Part shown: positions 44,701-54,682 of the stretch, one piece after another
How positions within the stretch are numbered: the first letter of the stretch is position 1
How the letters are laid out: each line of letters starts with the position of its first letter
Assembly: GCA_903772945.1 (NCBI GenBank)
Contig: CAICTM010000458.1
Span: forward strand, 1 to 64,000
Length of the DNA: 64,000 nucleotides
Direction: 5' to 3'
Source of the DNA: Seminavis robusta
Lineage: Eukaryota > Bacillariophyta > Bacillariophyceae > Naviculales > Naviculaceae
Position numbers and translations under genes: made by a program
Notes under the pieces: model-generated
Seen by the model: the letters and a program-made list of their open reading frames with translations, nothing else
The model's database searches: none
What the model was told of the DNA's origin: nothing

Positions 44701-44817
44701 ATACCAGTACCAGAATCAGAAAACAACAGCAGAGGCAGGCCGCCGCGACGCATCAAGCAAAAGAGCGCTCCAGCAGAATCAACATTCTGGAACGAAGAAA
44801 GCACATTGGAGTCATGA
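41707..44817 (+). CDS. CPA1-family Na+/H+ exchanger (NHE/SOS1-like)
   Basis: A single 1036-residue frame without introns. A signal-like hydrophobic N-terminus and a short Asn-rich luminal segment precede a transporter core of about 12 helices (about residues 78-520). Diagnostic parts include LASTDPVAVAAVLK, GGESMLNDGAAVVFY (ND motif) and FAGLRGAVGIALALSLDR, all CPA1 signatures. These exchangers swap Na+ or K+ for H+ across the plasma membrane or endomembranes for pH and salt balance. The remaining ~500 residues are a cytosolic tail with helical segments. It ends with three Ser/Ala-Phe-Trp motifs: SFGSFWAG, APANSSFWKEE and APAESTFWNEE, each behind a basic K/Q cluster, possibly a docking or phosphorylation repeat. 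Length is close to SOS1-like proteins, but a clear cyclic-nucleotide-binding domain was not recognised. Confident for family, unsure for ion and membrane. Confidence 0.9.
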   Translation: MKRCSTVCSSIISSPHWASFLLQITLFLSLSHCGGADTNGTFVDFDDANETLYYAEDEYQYRSTNISSSSSSYYTSEPQHALVYPWVVQILGVVTFFLLHHYELPIPYAAVMFVIGMIMGISAFRLESPLPQFHNSIRIWSDIDSQLLLLVFLPGLIFRDAIDIDLFTFRRCFPQLLVLAFPMVLLGTFLTALVVVYVLPSASTSAYYDEFTWSLGLTLGSILASTDPVAVAAVLKQADAPPRLQMHIGGESMLNDGAAVVFYVIFSTQFLAGLGLNDTTVTFGQGVLTFVRMSLGGVAVGFCFGMGLLLLLYELDRRLDKENGVVQVAAAVSTAYMSYYVSEQVCGMSGVIACVVCGVITKALGGSRLLADPELMDTYLKLLEHLLNTLLFTLGGTVFGEVIANSDERASFTATEWMSLLLLYTFVMLIRGVQVTLFYPLLKRLGMSTNWKEMVFLSFAGLRGAVGIALALSLDRTVRQETTDESSRAVTSTVVGLAGGVSFLTLLVNGTLAEWVLQKLGLTPPKASRKQVLKLFEISTRDFILHAFQKLRKRQPRFKNVPFQMVQDHLPFLGGVDQEYLDNLEDEIQSGLQGEFKHRRQSSQIRAYEEMEEAVTQTMRATVDNSLKPNSYGIPDCPEQIKKEVRSTFLKLLDAAYQAEILQGGCRDDNGFTYETLHQSVVFAAKNCSAGDSPLQDWSYCNSFAGHSKGAEIYFQHFVRWCKNTINTARGKQIQDHRAVYAHEKLWNRVVRAIVFVEAHRRAEKELMGYLQGTDLHQASDGLMAVHLEDAIHTVLDESKAQVQQAEDWLATGVSADDFYVIRCHYMVSMLLHKVELYVTRAVQNGQLKETEGRMYLSQIGTRVQKALGCQSKHAEERPRRQKQKSSGSTSIATSFGSFWAGRKAAVVEAGGKARRKKQSSAPANSSFWKEEIDSDKGVGKRPSLHRQWSIASNASAPDLKERNDESQSHDHHRQQMQNDPIAPSTHSVTTASILAAQIPVPESENNSRGRPPRRIKQKSAPAESTFWNEESTLES

Positions 44818-45313
44818 CTTCTCAAGTTGCTAGAGTTGAGAAAATTTTTGGGCGGGGCGACAGTGAGTATTGGCCATGTATCCAAAGCCAAACCATTTGG
44901 CCCCCATACTGGTCCTCAATTTCTTGCCCCTGATCCCACAGAACCTAGTCCTGTGTTCTTTGCTTAAGCCTGGCCCCGGCTGGCTTCCGTGGATAATTTC
45001 CCTACTCTAATCCCCCCTTCATTCATCCAATGCCAGCGCGCCTGACCTTCTGCCTTCAAAGCACCGCGTACATTGGCATCAAATTCTAGATCGGATCGAA
45101 AGATAGAAGATAGGTCCCCCAGCAAGCTTCTTTACTAACGATTGAAATACCTGTTACATTAGTTACGCAGCGGTAATATCGAGAACGCTGGAGATAGACA
45201 AGATCTTTTGGTTTTGGATCTGAACTTCACTTCTTCGCCTGCTTCCATCATAAACTCATTTATTTTCTGACTGGAAAGACTTGAAGACCTCTCTTTGCTC
45301 ATCCCTCGATATC
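44818..45313. other. Intergenic region of 0.5 kb
   Basis: No gene recognised. It should contain the 3' end of the exchanger and the promoter of the 61-aa protein. Confidence 0.5.
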
Positions 45314-45587
45314 ATGCCTAGTTCAGGAACCAACAGCCAGGGAAACCACTACAACACTCCCGGTGGCACCAACTCGAATGGCGGAGGCTCGTATCACTGT
45401 AAGTGCTACCGGTATTGTGATGGCGGAAAGCGATTGTGAGCAACCAGCATCTCTCTCACTGTTGTCTTTCTCATCGTCATGTACAGACTCCAACAGCAAC
45501 GGATCCTACTATTACTCAAATGACAATGGTTCAACCTACTACAACAATGGGTCCGGTGGCTCAACCTACACCGCTCCTTCCAAGTAG
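45314..45587 (+). CDS. Small Tyr/Ser/Gly/Asn-rich conserved protein, 61 aa
   Basis: Two exons: 45314-45398 and 45487-45587, with an 88-bp intron (GTAAGT...TACAG, phase 1), total 186 nt. The protein ends with GSYYYSNDNGSTYYNNGSGG followed by STYTAPSK. As I recall, small proteins with a GSYYYSNxxGSTYYNxGxGG core ending in APS occur in plants and fungi and have no assigned function. It was too short to be picked up by length alone; splice phase and the conserved tail support it. No membrane segment or signal peptide. Confidence 0.75.
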
Positions 45588-45825
45588 TCGGAGTTAAGGA
45601 AAAGCATGATATGCGAGAAGGAAGAAAGATTGCAAAGCAGACCGCTCCGCTTTCAATCCAGTTGGTTTTTATGCTACCAATTAACGTCTAAAGATTATGC
45701 AGTTCTCTCTTGGGCGATTGGAACGCTTATCTTACCTTTCTCTCCACTGTGCATTGCCACTTCGTTCTGTTTTGGCAACGGTTCGCATAGTTGGCCTGGC
45801 CGGACCGGAGGGCGCCATTACTTAG

Positions 45826-48800
45826 TTAGATCTCACCCATCTGGCTGTTGTTCAATTCATTATATTCGAAGTCAGTGGTGATTTCTGAAACAGTTGATGT
45901 CCAGGTTGGTTTTTTGTTGATAACCCCTTGCTGGGATTCGCCACTCCGTCTGCGCATCTGGGCGTTGTTTTTACGCTCCTTCACCAATTTCTTCTGGAGA
46001 TAAGCTTCCAATCGCTCTACTGTATGCCTTAGCTCTTCGTTTTGTCGGTAGAGCTCCTCCATCTCTTCATTTCGTTCCTTCTCCGAGTTGTTGATGTGAA
46101 GACAAGCAGATGCTAGTTGCTTCTCTGCTACCTCTCGAAGGCGACGTTCTTCCATCAGAGATTCATTGAATCTGTCTTCTTTCTTCTTCAATTCCTTTGC
46201 CAATGCCACGACTTCATCAGATCTCCTTTTGAGTTTGGTCTGAGTTTGCTTCGATTGGGACTCCAAGCGACAACGGCGTGCCCGTTCTTCTTCCACTTCC
46301 TCGCGGAGCTTGACATTTTCATCCACCACCACGACCAAATGACGGTTGGTTTCATGCAGAGCATCTTCCATCTTGTAAAGCTGCTCTTTATGGGTGGCTG
46401 ATACATCCTTTTTCATCTTGAGTTGAGAGATTTCTTGTCCTTTCTTGTGTACTTCGAGTTGAAGGTTTGTTGTCTTGTCGTCCAACTCGGATCGACGTGT
46501 ACGTTCTTTCTCTAGGCGGGCCCGCAATTCCTTGTTTTCGTTCGCTAGGTTGTTGAGTTTGAAGCTCTCGGACTCCTGATGGACTTGTGTGTTGTTGGCA
46601 GAGGTGCCAAACTTTCTTTCTGACTTTGCATTGTTGTAGAGATTCTTTTGCTCCTTCAAGCCAACAGCAGCCGGCTGTGATTGGGTTTCAGCACCGAACT
46701 TTTTATTACTAGACAGGTAAGGGCTCTGAAGGCGCTTGTGATTCTTTGCTTTTTGACCAAGCTGGTGGAAAACGTTTCGTCCCGCTACCAGGGACGGTTC
46801 CTCGTCGATTCCACTTTCTACAGCCTCTACCGGGTTGTTTTCCATGGAGGCCAACATGGCACTCTTTTCGCGATAAGACAGCTCTCGTTTCCTTGGAGGT
46901 TGGTTTTCAGTGTTTTCCAGATCTGCAATGATCAAAGGTATCGTCAATTCCGAAGGCGGCATGCAATCATCGAATTCATCTTCGTGATCATCTGGATCCT
47001 CAAGGACTTCTTCATGATGGCGGGAACAACGAGATCGTCTGCTCCTGTGGCTAGAGACGGATGCACCGGAGGATGGAACGCGATCATCGCGGTTGCTACG
47101 GCGTGAAGAGCGTTTGCTTCGCTGGCTCGAGACTGATGCATTGGAAGAATTACGGTGGGAAGAGTATTTGCTTCTTTGGCTTGTCACTGATCTGGAAGAA
47201 GGAGCAATTTCGTCTTCATTATCTCGGCGAGAGGAAGAATCATGGTGGGAAGAGTATTTGCTTCTTTGGCTTGTCACTGATCTGGAGGAAGGAGCGATTT
47301 CGTCTTCATCGTCTCGATGATAGGAAGAATCATGGTGGGAAGAGTATTTGCTTCTTTGGCTTGTAACTGATCTGGAGGAAGGAGCGATTTCGTCTCCATC
47401 ATCTCGATCATTGGAAGAATCATGGTGGGAAGAGTATTTGCTTCTTTGGCTTGTCACTGACCTGGAGGAAGGAGCAGTTCTTTCTTCATCATCCTGATGA
47501 GAGGAAGAAGAGTGCTTGCTTCTTTGACTTGTAACTGATCTGGAGGAAGGAGCAATTCTTTCTTCATCATCCTGATGAGAGGAAGAAGAGTGCTTGCTTC
47601 TTTGACTTCTAACCGATCTGGAGGAAGGAGCCATTCTTTCTTCATCATCTCGACCAGAGGAAGAATCATGGTGGGAAGAGTGTTTGCTTCTTTGACTCGT
47701 CACAGATCTGGAGGAAGGAGCAATTTCATCTTCATCATCCAGATGAGATGCAGTATCATGCCGTGATGAGTATTTGCTTCTTTGACTTGTTACAGATCTG
47801 GACGAACGTGCAATATCTTCCTCGTCGTCTTCTTGGGCATCATCTCGATGAGAATGCTTGCTTCGACGACTTGCGACCGAAGTGGAGGATGATGGACCAC
47901 GATCTTCGTGTTTGTTGTTGCCTGCAGAGTACTTGCTGTTTTTACTCGAGACGGAGGCACAGGAGGTTGTCGGACCACGATCTGAAGAATATTTGCTTCT
48001 TTGGCTCGATATCGTGGCCGACGAAGACGGACCGTGCTCTTCGCGGTCTTGGTGGGAAGAATGCTTGCTCCTTTGACTTGCCACAGAAGCAGACGAGCCA
48101 TGATCATCGTGATTTCGGTGCGATGCATACTTGCTCCTTTGACTAGACACAGAGGCAGAGGAAGAATGGACACGATAGGAATGGTTCTTCCCGTTCTCTT
48201 CGTTTTCAGCTTTTTCCTTGCAGTTGCTGCTTGAATTGCGTTGGGAAGAAAACTTGCTAATCTGACTCGACACAGAGACAGATGCTGACTGAACACGGTA
48301 CGATTTCTTGGGTGTTGGTTCTTCCTCTTCGCGGTCTCTCTCGAAGGATGCAAGGGGATCAACCAATTTCTGACGATGGCTACTGTGGCTGTTCCGCCTA
48401 TCGTTTCGTTTGATGCCTGCGTTCTCGTTTTCATCTCGAGTTTCGTCTTCCCTGAAGGACTTGCTCCACAAGCTATTGGTTTCTTTGGCCCTGGCTTTGT
48501 AATCCGAGCCGACTGATTCCGGTGATGATGGATACGCTACAACACTGTGCTTTGTCTTAATGCCTCTGGCAGGCGGAGATTCTGGTGAAGAAGGGTGGGC
48601 GACAACCTTATGCTTCGTTACTTTCCCATTATCACCAAAGTTTTGTTCCGACTTGGCTGCGGAATCTGGTGAATCGGGATACACAACAACCTTGTGACCA
48701 ACGGGTTTTCCTCTACTGTTACTCACGCGCTCTGGTTTGGCTGATTTCGTTGATCTGGCAGATCTTGTTGATTTACCGGACTTGACCGAAGCTGGTGATT

Positions 48801-49644
48801 CAGGAGTGTTGTTATTCATCTTTTTGTCCACATTCCCAATGTCGCTAATGAGAATCAGATTTTCCAGTGTGATCCTTTCTTTGCCATCTTTGGCAGTGCG
48901 TTTGTCTTTGTTTTTGGATGCATGGCTCTTTTCGGCTGTTGCTGGCCTGTGGAAGGAGTTTGTCTTCACTGGAGTGGGGTGCTCTGTCGCGGGCTTGGAA
49001 TCCGTTTTGCACCTCCCGAGCCACACAGATTTTGCGGCCTGAAACGAACGATTAAGATCATCGGCTTCGTTTTCCCGGATTCTTTTGGCTCTATTGTCTG
49101 CTGTGCGAGAGGCGGTGACACGAGAATCCGAGTGCAACGATTCGTCTTCTTCGGTATCATTGTCGTGGTCTTCAATGTCCTTGCCGAGGTATGATTCTGC
49201 CCGTTCCAAATCGTCTGCCTTTGCTGCCGCTTCTGCCGCATCAAGCAGTTCACTTTCTACCTTTAGCATGCGCTCCCTTTCGTTAAGACAAGCATTGCGT
49301 TCAACGAGAGAATCGATCTGCGCCTCACGCTCCTGAGGGGTGCGACCGCTTCCCGAGTTGTGAGCATCACGAAGCAATTCTAACTCTTGATCTTTTAGAT
49401 TCTTTCCTCTTTCAATAACAGCTCTTGCTTTGTTTCTCCATTCAGACCTTGGAACCTTGCTTTTTTCCATGAACTTGGAAGAGCTGCGACTGAACTCGCT
49501 AGCAAAGCTGGTCCTCGATGATTTGCTTCGTTCGCTGGAATAGCTGGCATCATCGCGCACCGCTTCTCGGTTCTTGCGTCTTGCCCGCTCCTGATTGAGC
49601 TTATTCTTAGCACGCTGTAGTCTATCCTCGTACGGCTCCTTCAT
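45826..49644 (-). CDS. Large Ser/Arg-rich protein with 30-residue tandem repeats and C-terminal coiled coil (1272 aa)
   Basis: One uninterrupted frame from the ATG at 49644. The N-terminal third is basic and helical with long charged stretches. Residues about 440-610 contain many SSxSVSSQRSKYSS motifs. About eight units of 26-30 residues follow, of the form IAPSSRSVTSQRSKYSSHHD with an acidic linker. The C-terminal ~330 residues are a heptad-rich coiled coil (ENKELRARLEKERTRRSELD, EEVEEERARRCRLE). No enzymatic domain was recognised. The S-x-R-S-K pattern suggests heavy phosphorylation, and the protein might be a scaffold or cytoskeletal component (inference). It neighbours another long coiled-coil gene on the same strand, which may be coincidence. 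Not a known family. Confidence 0.75.
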   Translation of the reverse strand: MKEPYEDRLQRAKNKLNQERARRKNREAVRDDASYSSERSKSSRTSFASEFSRSSSKFMEKSKVPRSEWRNKARAVIERGKNLKDQELELLRDAHNSGSGRTPQEREAQIDSLVERNACLNERERMLKVESELLDAAEAAAKADDLERAESYLGKDIEDHDNDTEEDESLHSDSRVTASRTADNRAKRIRENEADDLNRSFQAAKSVWLGRCKTDSKPATEHPTPVKTNSFHRPATAEKSHASKNKDKRTAKDGKERITLENLILISDIGNVDKKMNNNTPESPASVKSGKSTRSARSTKSAKPERVSNSRGKPVGHKVVVYPDSPDSAAKSEQNFGDNGKVTKHKVVAHPSSPESPPARGIKTKHSVVAYPSSPESVGSDYKARAKETNSLWSKSFREDETRDENENAGIKRNDRRNSHSSHRQKLVDPLASFERDREEEEPTPKKSYRVQSASVSVSSQISKFSSQRNSSSNCKEKAENEENGKNHSYRVHSSSASVSSQRSKYASHRNHDDHGSSASVASQRSKHSSHQDREEHGPSSSATISSQRSKYSSDRGPTTSCASVSSKNSKYSAGNNKHEDRGPSSSTSVASRRSKHSHRDDAQEDDEEDIARSSRSVTSQRSKYSSRHDTASHLDDEDEIAPSSRSVTSQRSKHSSHHDSSSGRDDEERMAPSSRSVRSQRSKHSSSSHQDDEERIAPSSRSVTSQRSKHSSSSHQDDEERTAPSSRSVTSQRSKYSSHHDSSNDRDDGDEIAPSSRSVTSQRSKYSSHHDSSYHRDDEDEIAPSSRSVTSQRSKYSSHHDSSSRRDNEDEIAPSSRSVTSQRSKYSSHRNSSNASVSSQRSKRSSRRSNRDDRVPSSGASVSSHRSRRSRCSRHHEEVLEDPDDHEDEFDDCMPPSELTIPLIIADLENTENQPPRKRELSYREKSAMLASMENNPVEAVESGIDEEPSLVAGRNVFHQLGQKAKNHKRLQSPYLSSNKKFGAETQSQPAAVGLKEQKNLYNNAKSERKFGTSANNTQVHQESESFKLNNLANENKELRARLEKERTRRSELDDKTTNLQLEVHKKGQEISQLKMKKDVSATHKEQLYKMEDALHETNRHLVVVVDENVKLREEVEEERARRCRLESQSKQTQTKLKRRSDEVVALAKELKKKEDRFNESLMEERRLREVAEKQLASACLHINNSEKERNEEMEELYRQNEELRHTVERLEAYLQKKLVKERKNNAQMRRRSGESQQGVINKKPTWTSTVSEITTDFEYNELNNSQMGEI
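47130..47840 (-). repeat. Tandem coding repeat, period 90 or 78 bp, about eight units
   Basis: The recurring TCTGGAGGAAGGAGC-like segment appears at 47191, 47281, 47371, 47461, 47539, 47617, 47707 and 47797. Steps are 90, 90, 90, 78, 78, 90 and 90 bp, so every change keeps the frame. Each unit encodes an acidic linker plus APSSRSVTSQRSKYSS or a close variant. Confidence 0.9.
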
Positions 49645-50248
49645 CGTGGTGCATTAACCTTTCGGCTCACTGTAACATGTACCTCTGATTGTTCTTCCTC
49701 TGCAATTGATGAACCGTCCTGGCTGCGGAATGAAAAATGAAAAAGATACGGATCATCGAGCAAAAGTGCGCTAAAACAAACCGCTACGTTCGCCTTGCTG
49801 CACTTAAGGAAAACGGGAATCTGTCGCGGGGCGACTTACAAAGGCTGCAACCCGCCACGAACTCAGTCTCAGATGCAATGGCAGAGAGGCTGCACCTCCA
49901 CCAGCCAACAATGAGTGGCTGGGTTTCTGCATTGGATGACGAACCATTGGGATGGGAATGGGATCAGGAATTAAGCAAGCATTGTATGCCGGTCCATTGA
50001 TCCGTGGGCATCAGGGACAGCAAATGGATAAAACTAGCTCGAGTGCGTTCCGGTGTCAGGGAAACCCCTTGAATACTCTAGCCTCTACAGGTACCTGTAT
50101 GATACAAACATCAATGAACACCATGACAAACGTTTCTAACATGCAATAGTGTATTCTCTATTATTTATTAGTATGAATAACTTCAAAGTGTGTACCCTCT
50201 TTAAAATAGTAAGCAACCCGGTGACCAAGGCATCACTCGACCTCCCCG
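49645..50248. other. Spacer between the two coiled-coil genes
   Basis: Includes an 87-codon plus-strand frame at 49737-50000 (starts MKKIRIIEQKC) that I cannot support as a gene: no homology recognised and no splice context. The region also has to provide the promoter for the 49644 start. Confidence 0.45.
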
Positions 50249-53200
50249 TTAGTCTCCCAGCTCCTCTTCGAGGATGGCTGACCAATTGAGGTCGTCGTTT
50301 TCAGTAGCTGCTTCGTCAAACGCTGTGGATGACCGAACAACCGTGCTGGTACGAGCTTTGTTTCGTGCAGAGGCAAGTTGTAACGGGGTCACAATGTTCT
50401 TTGCAGACGTCGTCGCTCGATCTCGCAGCACTTTTTCCTTTTGGATCTTCTTCTTCAGAAAATTTTCCTGGCGCTTTACCTTGTCCGCGAGCGCATTTTT
50501 TTCAGCCATCAGGTCGTTGGTCTCTTTCATCTGGGCCTTCATCGATGCTACTTGAGCGTTAACAGTCGATACTTCAGCTTCCATAACCTCGCGAATGCTC
50601 TGCTCCTGACAAAGGGCCTCCGCAAGGTCGTCTCGCTCTTCTTGCAATTTCAGCTGTTCTTCTTTAGCGCTGGACTGCTCATCGACACTTTTCTGCAATT
50701 TTTTGTTCACCTCCACCATTTCTCCTAGTAAAGACGTCCGTTCAGATAGGGTGGCTTCCAACTCAGCGTTCGACTTCTCCAAGGCAGTTTCTCTCTCCAA
50801 CACTAGATCTTTTTCTGCTGTCACGCTTTGAACTTGCTTTTCCAGCAAAGTGTTACGTCTCTGCAGCGCAACGTTGGTGGATTTGAGTTCGATGGCTCCT
50901 TGGCCGGATTGATGGTACTCCTTCTTAAGTGATGCGATTGTTGTTTTCAAAGTGTTCACCTCCTCTGCAACTGCGAGCTCGCGTTCGAGCTGCTGCACCC
51001 CGAGCGTTTCGAGCATGCCAATGAGGTCGTTATTCTCGGACTCTTTTGCAGTTAATTTTTCACTTGTCGACGAGAGCTCTTCCTGGAGGTCGACGAGGTC
51101 GATCATCTTTAGATCTCGAATCTCATCATCCTTAAGTACAAGATCTGTGTGCGCCCTCTTCAGAGCCAGCCTTAGCGTTTCCAATTCCTCTTGATGCCGT
51201 GCAATTGTTTTGCGCCCGTCGGACACAGAGTCATGAAGGGACTTCAGCTCATCTCGAGTTGATTGTTCCATGTCGGCCCCTTGCTTCTGCAGCAGCAATT
51301 TGAGGTCCGTGATAGATTTCTTGCATTCTTTGACTTCACGCTGGGACTCGTCAAGAGCGGTCCTAAGAACCCCTTGTCCCTTTTCGTTCTCCCTTTCTCG
51401 TTCGACAAGCCGAGATTCTAGATCCAGTATCAAGTTCCTGCATTCTTCGATTTCACTCTGGGATTCGTCAAGCGCACCCTGCAGCTCGATCAGGTTCTGT
51501 TCTTGCTCTGCGCCTTCGGCCAGCTTGGATTCTAGATCAGGGATCAAGGTTTTCAATTCAGCAATCTCGCGCTCAGACTCGTCAAGAGCCGTCCTTAACA
51601 AGCTTTCGTTGGCGCTACTCTTTTCCAGCTTCGCTTCAAGATTGGCTATTGAGGCCCTGGAATCCTGAAGCTCTTGCCTAAGCGTATCGTTGCTTGCCGC
51701 GCTGTCTTCTACGTATCTGCTGGTCACTTGTAAGTCAGCTTCGAGTAGGGCTTTTGCTTCAATGGCTTCCGACTTTTCTGTGTTTGCTGTACGAAGCTCA
51801 CCCAAGATTTGTGCGATCCTTACATCGGCCTCCTCTAGCTGCTTGTCCGTCATGCTAGCTTTTGCAGTATACCCCATCAATTTCTGTCTCAGCGTCTCCA
51901 CCTCCGCATCTCGCGACTCGCTGTTGGATGTCACATTTGTCAGTTTGTCGCTGGTCGATGTCAACGAATTGCGTACAGCGGCTAGCTCTGCCTCCTTCTC
52001 GTCAATGGCGCTTTGTAGCGTTTCGATTGTTGCTTCTGATAGCTTCAACGCCTCCTTCGCAAAGGTCACCTCTTTTTCCATGCCATTGTTCTTGGCTCGA
52101 AGCTCTTCTGCTTCTGCGCGAGTTTGATCGTGTTGTATCATTGTGTCCGAGAGATTACTTTCTAGAGACTTGATTTGATTCACATGATCTGCTTCAGTCT
52201 CTCTTGCCGCCTCTAGTTCCTTCTGCAGAGAAACCGCATCTTTGGTTCGAGAAGCGACGGTCCACTCGAGCTTCCGAATGGTTTCTTGTGCATCCCTGGA
52301 ATTCGCGTCGTTGCCTTCCTGTAGCACCTGCTTCTTGGCTTCTAATGAGCTAATTTTGGCTCGAAGGCTGTTTTCCTGCCACGACCAGTTTGATTCTTTG
52401 TCGGATATGTGCTTCTCGAGATTCTGAATGTCGTTTTGTGATCCCACCGAAGCTTTGAGCTCTTCCTGAAGCTCCAGCTTCTCGTCCTCGAGTTCTTCGT
52501 TTTCAAGTTGCAGGGTGACGACTTCTTCCATGAGCTCCTGAATCTGATCTTGGGTCACCGTCATACAATGGTTCATAGCATCCCGTTCTTCTTCCCATGC
52601 ATCAAACGATTGGGCCCTCGCTCGTAGCCCTTCCACTTCCGATTGCAAGTCTTTGTCGTTAGAAGTGGTGTTTGGCAACAGGTTAGAAAACGAAGGGATG
52701 GATACCACTACGACAACCGACCATTTACCCTACTGAATTTGCAGCCTTACCTTTGTTCTCTTCTTTCAAGACGTCAACACTCTCGGATAGCGACATTGTT
52801 TTGCTCATGAGGTCGGATAGTTCATTTCGTAACGAAGCGATGATTTCTTCCTTCTCTGTGACCTTGGAACTCCAGCCATTCTTACTGTATGTCAAATCCA
52901 AGATCTCCTCTTGCTTTTCCTTGCTTTCTTGCATCAACTCATTGATCTGCCTTTCGTATTCTTCCAACTTGACGGTACTCTGAGTATTCCATTTGGATAG
53001 CTCGTTGTTTGTCTTTTGAAGCGAAGCAATGACCTCTTCCTTTTCCTTGACCTTGGAACTCCAGCCATTCTTGCTGTGCATCATATCCAAGACCTCCTGT
53101 TGCTTTTCCAAGGTCTCTTGCATCAATTCATTAATCTGTTTTTCATATTCTTCCAACTTGACAGTACTTTGCGTTTTCCATTTGGCAAGCTCACTGTTTG

Positions 53201-54296
53201 TCTTTCGAAGCATGTGGTTGGACATGGATTTATCTTTCATGAACTCCTCGAGTTTCTCAATCTTGTCCTGGCTACTTTGGAGGTTCACTTTCATTTCATT
53301 CATTTCTGCCAAGTGTTGCAGTCGTTCCTTTTCAATTTCAACCTCTGCTCGGTTCAATAGCCGGCGCCGTTCGTCTTCCCAGTCTTCCTTCTCGATTGTC
53401 AGCTTTTTGATGTTTGCCAAGCAGCTTTGTAGGGTCCCTGCCAAGGCGTCGTGATCTCGTTTGGTATGCTCCAATCGCTGCTGACATGCACGAAGTGCAC
53501 TTTCTGCTTCGTCCAAGTTGGTTTGTTCAGTTTCTTTTTCTGCCAGCGCAGCCTTATACTCGTTCATTTTCCCCTCAAGCACTGCGTTCTTGCGGCGTAA
53601 TAGAGTCGACTCCTTGACTTTCTCTTCCTGCGCAGCACAACGCTTCACCAAAGTCAAGACTTCGGTATCTCTCAACTCCAATTGTTGTCGTATCTTTCGC
53701 TTCTCGGCTTCTAGTTTCTGGGCAAGCTGTTGCAGTGATGCTCGTTCGTCATCAATGTGAGAAAGACCCCGCTGAATATCGTGCAATTTGTCATTCAGAA
53801 CTCGTAGCCGTTCATCTTTGCGCTGACTTTCCTCTTCCAAGACCCTGACTTGGCCTAGCAAAAGTTCACTCCGCTTGTTCAAGGATTGAGCCGCACTCAG
53901 CCTTTTACGCAAGGAAGTGATTTCTGACTGAAGGGGAGTAAGATCCATAGTGCTTTGTTCGGAGTTGGTTGGTGTGACAACATGGATGGTTGCGGCAGTG
54001 GCTCTGGTGTCGCAGCTTGTGACACTTTTGGTATCCGCAAAGAGAGGCTCCGAATGTTGACGCCGTAGCATTGTCTCTGGTGTTATGGCGTTGGGCCTTC
54101 CAGATGAAAAAGAAGGAGAGCGAAACATGGATAGTTTGTTTGGAGGAGGACGCGTCTTGGAAAAACTTTTCGTTGGTCCTCCAACTGATCGAGTCGTTGC
54201 TGAAGGAGGCGCCTTCCTCCTCATACCGGTATCTCTCCGATTGGCAAACACTGAGCGCTTACGGCTCGGATGATCCGATGCTACGTCGACTGTCAT
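50249..54296 (-). CDS. Long coiled-coil protein (1315 aa)
   Basis: Two exons: 54296-52751 and 52650-50249, with a 100-bp intron (GTAAGG...AAAG, phase 1) and a total of 3948 nt. Without splicing the first frame stops at 52725 and the second would need an internal start, so the joined model is preferred. Residues 1-110 are basic and disordered (RKRSVFANRRD, PSKSFSKT-like). The rest is nearly continuous coiled coil. A 63-residue block is present twice in tandem (KLEEYEKQINELMQE..KNGWSSKV around 52840-53200), a 189-bp period. It resembles myosin-tail, golgin or centrosomal proteins in composition only; none was identified. A structural role is inferred. The divergent DUF1517 gene starts 387 bp away on the other strand. 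Confidence 0.78.
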
Positions 54297-54682
54297 TGTT
54301 CTATCTGCCCACCACCTACAAAGTACAAGACAGATACAAGGTACTTCTTCCCTTCGATGTCGTTTTCAAAGAAGTGATCGTCCTCGAGTGTGTGTTCGGT
54401 GGTTCCGGTTTCCAGGGATTTTGTGACCGTTCTTACCTCATCAACAACGTCCAGGCGCCGGCGGGCTCCCAAGTACCATAACCACTCCGAGGGCTGTGAC
54501 GTCAGTCACATTTTTGTGTTGCCTCCATTGTGTATCTTTTGCACCTGACATCACTCGAAATGATCATGCGACGATGGCACTCTTCTCAAAGCCATTCCTC
54601 TACTGGTTGTCTGACAGCCATTGTCTTTGATATCTTCCGAAGAGGTCTAACGAGTTTGTAAGACGCAGGGAAAAAAATCACC
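54297..54682. promoter_or_regulatory. Divergent promoter region with CRE site
   Basis: A 386-bp spacer between start codons on opposite strands. It holds TGACGTCA at 54497-54504 within a GTGACGTCAGTCAC context. This is the second divergent spacer in the window with a full CRE core. Its function is inferred. Confidence 0.45.

Noticed and set aside
49737-50000. 87-codon plus-strand frame between the coiled-coil genes
   Set aside because: No recognisable domain, and it overlaps the likely promoter of the 49644 gene.
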